Assembly: GCF_037975245.1 (NCBI RefSeq)
Contig: NC_092582.1
Location: 19,866,577 to 19,930,576, forward strand
Origin: Apostichopus japonicus
Lineage: Eukaryota; Echinodermata; Holothuroidea; Aspidochirotida; Stichopodidae
Reading direction: 5' to 3'
Length of the DNA stretch: 64,000 bases
In this document: positions 56,930 to 64,000 of the stretch, one piece after another
How positions within the stretch are numbered: position 1 is the stretch's first letter
Layout: the number at the start of each line of letters is the position of its first letter
Notes under the pieces: model-generated
The model's input: the letters and a program-made list of their open reading frames with translations, nothing else
The model's database searches: none
Told to the model about the DNA's origin: nothing
Program-made: the position numbers and the translations under genes

Positions 56930-57260
56930 TGGTGATAGCAATTCATACTGAGTTTATAGATCCACCTTAGTAAACACAATACCGGTATTGTTTTTGCAGA
57001 TGTTAAAGGTCAATGGTGAACAAAGTCTGAAAACCATGTAAACTCTGTACTTGAAAATTAAGTATGGATGAACTTCATACTTGGCATGTGGATCCACCGT
57101 ATTGAATACAAGAATTCTGTATTTTTTCCTTAGAGGTCAACGGGTATTTAAGGTCACCAGAAGTCAATGTCTGAAACCGTGTAAACATGGTAACTTCAAC
57201 AGTAAAGTTAAAATGGACTCAGAACATGAGTTGATCCACTTTAGTGCAAAATCAACTTTA
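56930..57260. repeat. AGGTCA-rich dispersed repeat family, copy group 8
   Basis: Two units directly after the stop codon ('aacttcatacttggcatgtggatccaccgt', 'aaggtcaccagaagtcaatgtctgaaa'). If transcribed it would be in the 3' untranslated region or a last intron. Confidence 0.7.
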
Positions 57261-58260
57261 TTTGGAGCATTTCTTACTAGTTCAGGGATATTCCAGAGAC
57301 GGTGCATTAATTTTGGGAGATTCTAGGGGGAACATTTTATCCAGGAAGGTACAGGAAATCCAGGGACTGTCCCTAGAAGTCATGGACATCTGGTCACCAT
57401 ACTCTGAACTGAACTTTCAATACATTTCTTTTAATTGTGTCTGATTTTATGTATGAAAGTTTCTATGGCACTTAAATTAAGAGTTCTTCCAAATTATTTC
57501 TCGATATCAATAATCTTTATCTATTATTGTATTGGTGAATCCTTTCAAAGTGGTCTGCAGCGATGAACATATATTTAATCTCAATTTTCATCTTTTTTTC
57601 ACTGGACTAGAATGAGATGTACATTGGTATTCAAATGTTAAAGAAGTGCGTTTTTTGACAAGAAGATATACAATGCTTAAGATAAGGTAAAGTACTGCAA
57701 TTTTTTTCAAAAAATATATCAAGGCTGCTTTCAAGATATGAAATAGTTGCTGCTAATGTTGTTCTTGTTTCTTTTATTTCTTCAATTAAAAGTCACATTT
57801 ATAGCCCATTTAGCTCCAAAATTTTAAACTTTGATTTTGAAAGTTTGAAGTAGATAAATACTGGTTATGTTTCTTTTCTAATCGTGTTTATTTTGAAAGT
57901 CATATTTATAGTTATATTTGGTAGTAAGTGTCTTCTAGTAAGGGACATATGTCATATTTATAGTTGTACTTGGTAAGTGTCTTCTCGTGAGAGAATTCCA
58001 CAGTTACTCATAATCCGGTTCTACTTTACACACAGTGATGATTTCTATACAATTAGAAATTTAACAAAAATAAACATTTCCTGAAAATATCCATCAAGAA
58101 TGAAAACTTGTGGATAAAAGTTAACAAAGTTACTTATTGATAAATCAAGATTGTTCTGGTTCGTGGGGAAATAAGTTTGTGGTTTATGTTTATGCTCATT
58201 TGCATTTAAGAATGTTACCTTTCTCATTGTAAATTGTGTAGGTTTGGGTAATTAAAGCAG

Positions 58261-58426
58261 CCGATTGTATCATGAAATGATGCTTTCCATTGACGAGAAA
58301 ATTATTGGGTTTGTGAGTAATGACGGTAGTACCATGAAACAACTAAAAGAGATGATAAAACCTCAAGCAGCTGAAACGCAGAACGGTTTGGAAGATGAAA
58401 TACTTGTAGTTAATAGTCAAGTTTAA
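58261..58426 (+). CDS. HELZ2: Possible alternative last exon with a different C-terminus
   Basis: After an acceptor-like TTAAAGCAG a frame stays open for 54 codons and ends in TAA at 58,424-58,426. The peptide looks real (LSIDEKIIGFVSNDGSTMKQ, then a charged tail ending LVVNSQV). It needs an incoming phase-2 exon. One candidate is a GTATGA donor within exon 26 at 56,850, which would replace the last 15 codons. An AATAAA at 58,608-58,613 follows. Confidence 0.35.
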
Positions 58427-58607
58427 ATGTAATATTCATTTATAGGTCAAGATACAATATAGAAGAGATATGCATGAGATTGGATATATAAATATATATA
58501 TATCTATGTCTTAATATAAATACAAATGTAGTGAACTTAACGAGTCTGGTGACTTTAAACACGTTCCATGTTTTGCGTTGCAGCCTTTGAATCCTTTGCG
58601 TGACTGA

Positions 58608-58613
58608 AATAAA
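58608..58613 (+). promoter_or_regulatory. Candidate polyadenylation signal
   Basis: AATAAA in the context TGACTGAAATAAAGTTTCC is the first convincing signal after the gene. It would give a 3' region of about 1.7 kb after the main stop. Another AATAAA occurs near 58,918. Confidence 0.4.
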
Positions 58614-59089
58614 GTTTCCATTAGATATAAATAGAGTCGATATATAGTGGTTCAGATATATATTTTCTAAATGCTGTAGATAATTTATTTTTAGTAGCCT
58701 TACAACCTACACCCTTCAAATGCATATGCATATATGCATATTTAAATTTATATATGTTCATATATAGTTTTAATTCACATCTCTTAAACTCTGTGTCGGT
58801 TTGAACCAAAATGAGCAAACAGTTGACTTCTCTTTTCTTGATTTTTTAGTGTGCAATTAAACAGCAATCATTGCAAATTCTCTTATAGCTATAAACTAAC
58901 ATATAAAACGTTTATCAATAAAATATGATTGTCCTTAATTCAAGTTTTTGTAGTAATCTGAAAACCAGGGATCTTTGAAACAGTTCAGGTATAAATGTTA
59001 CCTTTTTACATTCCTTAATTCTCCTCTTTACTTTGGTTTTATTTGTTTTTGTAATTTGCTGTAATTTTCTTCTATCCCAGTCAGCATGG

Positions 59090-59165
59090 GCGCAGATCCT
59101 GGTGGGGACAGCGGGACGCGTCCCCACCAACTTTTTCAGTGGTGGGGACATGATATACCGTGTCC
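59090..59165. mobile_element. Short fragment of a GTCCCCACC-type MITE
   Basis: The text 'gggcgcagatcctgg' is followed by repeated TGGGGAC / GTCCCCA blocks in both orientations, the pattern of a small foldback element end. No target duplication was found. Confidence 0.4.
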
Positions 59166-59169
59166 CCAC

Positions 59170-62100
59170 CTATTTGCCTTGACCGACGCTGCATTTCAAG
59201 TTCCCCTATATTGAACTTTGGCGCAGTTGGATCCAGCATTGTGCAAATGGCATGCTATATAAGACGAGAATGATTACTATTGACACTGTTAGGCGTGACT
59301 TCTCCGCTGAAGTATTAACACATGCAATCATGTGAAACATAATCTATACACGAGACTGGTAAATTGTGGTCAGCAAAACGGACTGAGTGCGAACAAAACA
59401 ATCGTTAAAAACTCACACTGTGTGTTGGCAATTTGGCAATTCCTGCGGTTTTTCCACTTTCAGTTGAATTACCTGAAGTTTTTGTCAATTTTGGGAAATA
59501 TTTTGAGAAGATAACATTTTATTTCATGTGTTGTTTTCTGTTTAATGTCACAAGTACTTGTAGTTAATCTTGTGATGTCAATTATTGGACACAATAAGAG
59601 CACGTATTGAACAGTTTACTTTATTGGATGATTTTAATGATATGATATCAGGGCATCCTTAATATCAATGTTTATCTCTCAAATTGCTAATCTCCATCCT
59701 TCAATGGTTTTATGACAGTATCATATCCAAAATTTGGACCATTTTTCTGTTTATATTTCCATTTGTTTTGTTGTTTCTTTCTCCCTAATTTCCTTTAGAA
59801 GTTTTGTTGGAAGGATTTTAACAATTGATGTAATGATGTCATCATGATAAAGATTTCGTAGATTAATAGAAATTTATATAGTTTATTTTTTGCGTGTGTT
59901 TGTTTCTTTATATGCTCTGCAGCGACTTGGGCTACAATCAGACGATACAACTTTTATCAAATACGGCAGGAATTAGGTTCCCAATAAACTTTTTGGGGTT
60001 CTTCAATCGACAAAATCTCAGATTAATTCACTTAAATTCACTAAGATCTGTTATTCTAACTGTTCAAAGGATTCTGCATCTTTTCCAGCATACAAAATCA
60101 TTCAATCTATCTTGACTGATGTATAAATCCTGTAAAATCAGGTTAAGTATGTACTTTAGAAGTCTCATTGTTAAAATGTCAGACAATTTATTTGTAGGTG
60201 TACATTATCTATGTCGAATGGACCGCTGTTAATAGTTTAAATTATCTTGGTGTCAAACTAAGAAACGAAAGAATTTCAATATTTATGTTAAAGCAACCAT
60301 TTCACAATCTTCCATCATATTCCAAAAAGAAAAGATAAAATTTGCAAATTAACTGACTTGTTAGCAAGTAGTATTTAATTTACTGTATTAAATACTACTT
60401 GCTGTTTCTGTTTATACCAACGATCATCATACATGGATTGAACACGGGTTATTTTATTTCCTACTAATCTACTAGCATAAACACGTGTTCTATAGCCTAT
60501 ATTTAGCGGTCCTTTTGACATTTCATATTACATAGCCTATTTAATGATTGAAGCGAAACAAGTTAAGTCAATTGTTCACTTACTTTTACACTACGAGGGT
60601 TTACATTCTTGTTCAAGTTATATTTAAACACAACAAAAACATATTTTCTTTTGAGTGATTTAATGTATCCGGGGGATGCAAATTCTGTAATTATATGTCA
60701 AATGTTGACGATGGATTTTTAGAGCAACAAAGACTACTTCATTAGACTCGTCAAAAGCAACTTACCACAATTTTGCACAGAGTATACAAAACAAATCGAC
60801 ATGATCCAAGTCCAAGAAGTGTCAATGATGATTACTCAAATAATTATATGATAGGTCTTTTAGTCATACCAGTAATAATATTCTTAATAACTTAATAGAG
60901 GTTATAAAATAGAGGTTCTTAAAAGATTAAGTCATTCTGTCTCAAAACTATATTTTCATTAAGGAGTCTCTAAAGGCAATAATGCAAAATTTTATTTTAT
61001 TCTTTTTGGATTATTATGGAAGATTGTGACAAGTTTGCTTATACATAAATAACTGGAGGATGCTAGAAGTTTTACAGTTCTAGATGTTTTTCAAGGGTAT
61101 TATTGTACATAGTTAGATTTGGTTGTGCTGTTGCATGAGATCAAACAATATGGTAAATGAAACTGTAGCTACTTAGTATGTTGTCACTAAAAGCCATAAA
61201 TCATTGTACATTAATTAATGTCACAACTCCCCTTGAATATAGACAAGCCCTTTCCGGTTCAATGAACTGAATTCCTTTCACATATCTTTGTTAGATAACT
61301 TTCCGAGTTTCCAAGTGCTGAATCATTCTCATCCAGAGAATTGGTAATTGTCATCCCTTTTGTGTTGTGGGTCCTCTTGAATTATGTGTCCACCCTTCCT
61401 TCTTAACAGTGCGGCCAGATCAGTGGTAAGCATTTTAATGTGTCTTTGTTTTAAAAAATGCAGTGTGTGTGATAATCTCTTGACTCGTTTTGTGACATGC
61501 GCCTTATGTCACTTTGGGACTATTTTTTTTGGGCTCCAAAGGGTCTTCTTTGTTTAAAGAGGGATAATCACCCGAACTCCCCCCCCCCCCCCCCATCAAG
61601 CATTTAGTCAAGAAACAGGCCCTAATTGTTTCCAAAAATCTCCGGATAGCAGTAATGTACCACTCTTTCACCGTCTTCAGTGAATGGAATTATGCCCTGT
61701 GCCTAAGAAGAGAATTTCACTTATATGATCATTTGGATCAAACAGGTGTCATTTCATCATTTTTAGCTACGTGTGTCAAACGTAGGATTTAGAATATTTT
61801 AAACACCTTCCAAGTGTCTTAACTTTCGAATGTATGAATTTACTGTACATAACTGCATTTATATACAATTAAATAAGCCTAGGGACCCCTTAATTTTAGT
61901 GAGACTAAACATAATATGTAGCTCATATGTAGAGTATGCAGTTAAGAAGCTTAAAGTATTTTGTAAACAGAATTATGCAGCATAGTATATTCCTGCTTAG
62001 TATTGTTTCTATCTATGACCCCCTTATAATATCGTGTAGTATCCTTTTTTGAATGAAATTTTATTCTCTATCACCTACTGTATATTGTAGTATCAAGAAA

Positions 62101-62634
62101 AGCAGATGCCCAGGTTAAAAGAACCAAGCGTTAAAATGTAGTTTACTACTTTTATCCATTGCAATGAATGATGTTATGTTATGTACACAGTGACTTCACG
62201 GACTATCGATATATTACCTAGAGAAATGTGTTGGCTTAGAAGCTCTGTCAGACCTTTGACTAATAGGATTAAATGCACCTTTGTTGACCATACATTTATA
62301 TCGAACTTTGAGATGCTCATATCTGTTATTTAGAAATTATTACTAACTTGTATCTACATTGGTACTTGAAGATTACTCAAGGAAAAATCAAGTCTCCCCC
62401 GATATCAGTTATGTCTTAGGCCATAGACATGCCAAATGATACAATGATGGTGAGTTCTTTGGAGTTTTGATAATTTCCTAGCAACAAACAAGATCATAAC
62501 TCTCTTACTAGCATTAAGGTGTTACTCAGGTGTCTAATATCTAACCAACCTGTCTTAATTTTTTCAACGTTATTAAAGTAGAGATGCATATTAACAACAG
62601 TAATAAAGAAAATGCTTCCACAGCTGCTAATGTT
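59170..62634. other. Intergenic, AT-rich, no gene seen
   Basis: Apart from the hairpin at 60,363-60,403 and a C-run at 61,579-61,594 I find no exon, RNA gene or named element on either strand. The short open frames at 59,332-59,514 and 59,894-60,115 have no protein signature. Confidence 0.55.
60363..60403. repeat. Perfect 17-bp inverted repeat with 7-nt loop
   Basis: AGCAAGTAGTATTTAAT at 60,363-60,379 pairs exactly with ATTAAATACTACTTGCT at 60,387-60,403 around TTACTGT. It would form a stable hairpin as RNA or a cruciform as DNA. No neighbouring gene is seen. Confidence 0.9.
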
Positions 62635-62780
62635 CAGGCGCGTATCCAGGATTTTCAAACCCGGGGGGCGCGAATTACTATCTAAGCGGAGCGCCACCAT
62701 CGGTTGGCGCGCAGCGTACAAGAAAATTTCTTGTTTTGAAACCCCCCAGATCACCGGAAACGGCACTTCTCGGGCTTGAA
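62635..62780. mobile_element. hAT-like element fragment with the shared hairpin core
   Basis: It starts with CAGGCGCGTATCCAGG and holds the core TCTAAGCGGAGCGCCACC followed by GGTTGGCGCGCAGCGTAC, as in the elements at 55,507 and 63,288. A 'cagatcaccggaaa..ggcacttct' block follows. The right end and a target duplication were not found. Confidence 0.65.
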
Positions 62781-63287
62781 ATGACCAAGCAGATGTACAC
62801 TTTTTGCCTGAGAACCAAGTATTTCTCAATAGTAGTTTTTTTTCCATCCATAACCTTTTTGAAGATTGTCAACCCGGCACACATCATGTTCGACCTGATC
62901 GCATCTCCTGTGGGTCTTTGCTTTTGTAGGTGATTCTACGTCGCGGCCCACAATACCCGTCAGCCCCACTTTTCAAGGTTTTAAGCCCCATATTTGTTCA
63001 GAATTTGAAAATTCACATTTATCGTGAATAAACTCACTTGAAAACATACCCATAATGTTGTACAAAATTTCATCTATGGACAACCAATATAGAAAAACTT
63101 CCTTCAACCCCTAACAGAGCGGTCAAAATTGCACGAGTAGAGGGAAGTGTGATGCAGAATGTTGGTGAGAAATTTTCTAAACAGACACAGTTAATTTATT
63201 GGTTGAAAACTTGGTTGAAGGAAATGAAAAAATAGCAGATATTTCCGAGAGCGAACACTACACACATAGGCGTAGGAGGCGCGGCGG

Positions 63288-63666
63288 CAGTGGCAGAGCT
63301 AGGGGTATTGGTCAGGAGTGGCGAGAATGGTCTGTAGGGGCGCTTTCGACACTATCTAAGCGGAGCGCCACCACTGGTTGGCGCGTAGCGTACAGAAAAT
63401 TTTTGAGTAAAGATACTCCCTAGATCGCCGGAAATGACCCTTTCCGGGCCTGGCTAATTTGCAGATAAACGAAGAATAAGGTGTCATCGCCAAATTACAC
63501 CAAGAAAATGTGGCAAATGTCAATAAGTAGATGAGAGCGCAATAAAAAAGTCAATAATCTAGAATAAGTAAAAAGTGGTAAAGAGCCGAAAAAGGCGCCA
63601 GCAGTCCATTTGAGTCCGTCAGGGGGGGGCATCGGCCCCCCTGACCGTATGGACGCTCCGCCACTG
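63288..63666. mobile_element. 379-bp hAT-like MITE with 8-bp target duplication
   Basis: The left end is CAGTGGCAGAGCTAGGGG and the right end, read inward, is CAGTGGCGGAGCGTCCATAC. The 8-mer CGCGGCGG flanks it at 63,280-63,287 and 63,667-63,674. It carries the hairpin core GCGCCACCACTGGTTGGCGC at about 63,366-63,385. No coding capacity is seen. Confidence 0.88.
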
Positions 63667-64000
63667 CGCGGCGGGGTGCAGCCCCTAATTCGCCATTACT
63701 AATGTAAAAGAGAGTTTTGACATAATTGGACCTCCATGCTACATGAGACATGTCGTTGTTTACATTAGCATCCCGCGGTATACTGCGCAATTTGAACGGA
63801 CCGTACGGTACATGATTGCATGCGATGTAATAACCGATGCTTGCTTATATGATATTGACATGAAGACGTTGAACGTTGGTTTTTGGTTATTTTTCAGGCA
63901 AGTCGGACAGTTTTGAGGCTTTTCATCCTGGAACGCCATTTTCATGCTAACTGATATGATGTGATATCTGCTGTTTGCGTTACAAATTCGAACAGGCGTG

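Noticed and set aside
57244-57444. 66-codon + frame after the stop of exon 26
   Set aside because: It runs out of an AGGTCA-type repeat and has no matching splice sites or family resemblance.
1-64000. tRNA and rRNA genes
   Set aside because: I looked for tRNA box B-like GGTTCGAATCC and rRNA-like blocks by eye and found none that would support a call.

Overview
The window reads as intron-rich, AT-rich animal nuclear DNA. Every coding exon is bounded by GT...AG sites, introns run from about 0.1 to 7 kb, and the introns are full of animal-type transposons (CR1/Rex1/RTE-like LINEs, Penelope-like, BEL/Pao, Ty3/gypsy, hAT MITEs). An invertebrate, perhaps an echinoderm or another marine invertebrate, is my guess. 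The sequence alone does not fix the species.

One gene on the + strand fills positions 33 to about 56,900 (possibly 58,600). It is a HELZ2-like protein (helicase with zinc finger 2): N-terminal Cys/His zinc fingers, a first superfamily-1 helicase, a central RNase II/RNB 3'-5' exoribonuclease, and a second superfamily-1 helicase. I could chain 24 exons from 8,311 to the stop at 56,898 with matching splice phases at every junction. They total 9,054 nt (3,017 codons plus stop). The 5' end lies before the window, and a further copy of the first three exons lies at 33-1,134.

Layout: 1-1,545 is copy 1 of a three-exon cassette. 1,135-8,310 is a large intron holding a LINE with a hAT element nested inside it. 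8,279-9,870 is cassette copy 2. 10,146-13,007 encodes the zinc fingers. 13,515-15,003 is an antisense Penelope-like element. 16,322-20,112 encodes the linker/beta domain before the helicase. 21,496-27,193 plus the start of the next exon is helicase 1. 30,372-34,431 is a single 4,060-nt exon with the end of helicase 1 and the whole RNB module. 36,682-56,898 is helicase 2. Its introns hold antisense gypsy and BEL/Pao remnants, an antisense Rex1-like LINE, one LINE nested in another, a 15-copy 67-bp minisatellite and a hAT element. 56,899-64,000 is mostly non-coding, with a possible alternative last exon, a perfect hairpin and more hAT copies.

The main points for a second look are: the in-frame tandem duplication of the N-terminal three-exon cassette with a decayed middle exon in copy 1; intron positions shared by the two helicases; the intact RNB catalytic motif in one giant exon; a possible alternative C-terminus; hAT elements with exact 8-bp target duplications sharing a hairpin core; and a dateable stack of nested insertions.
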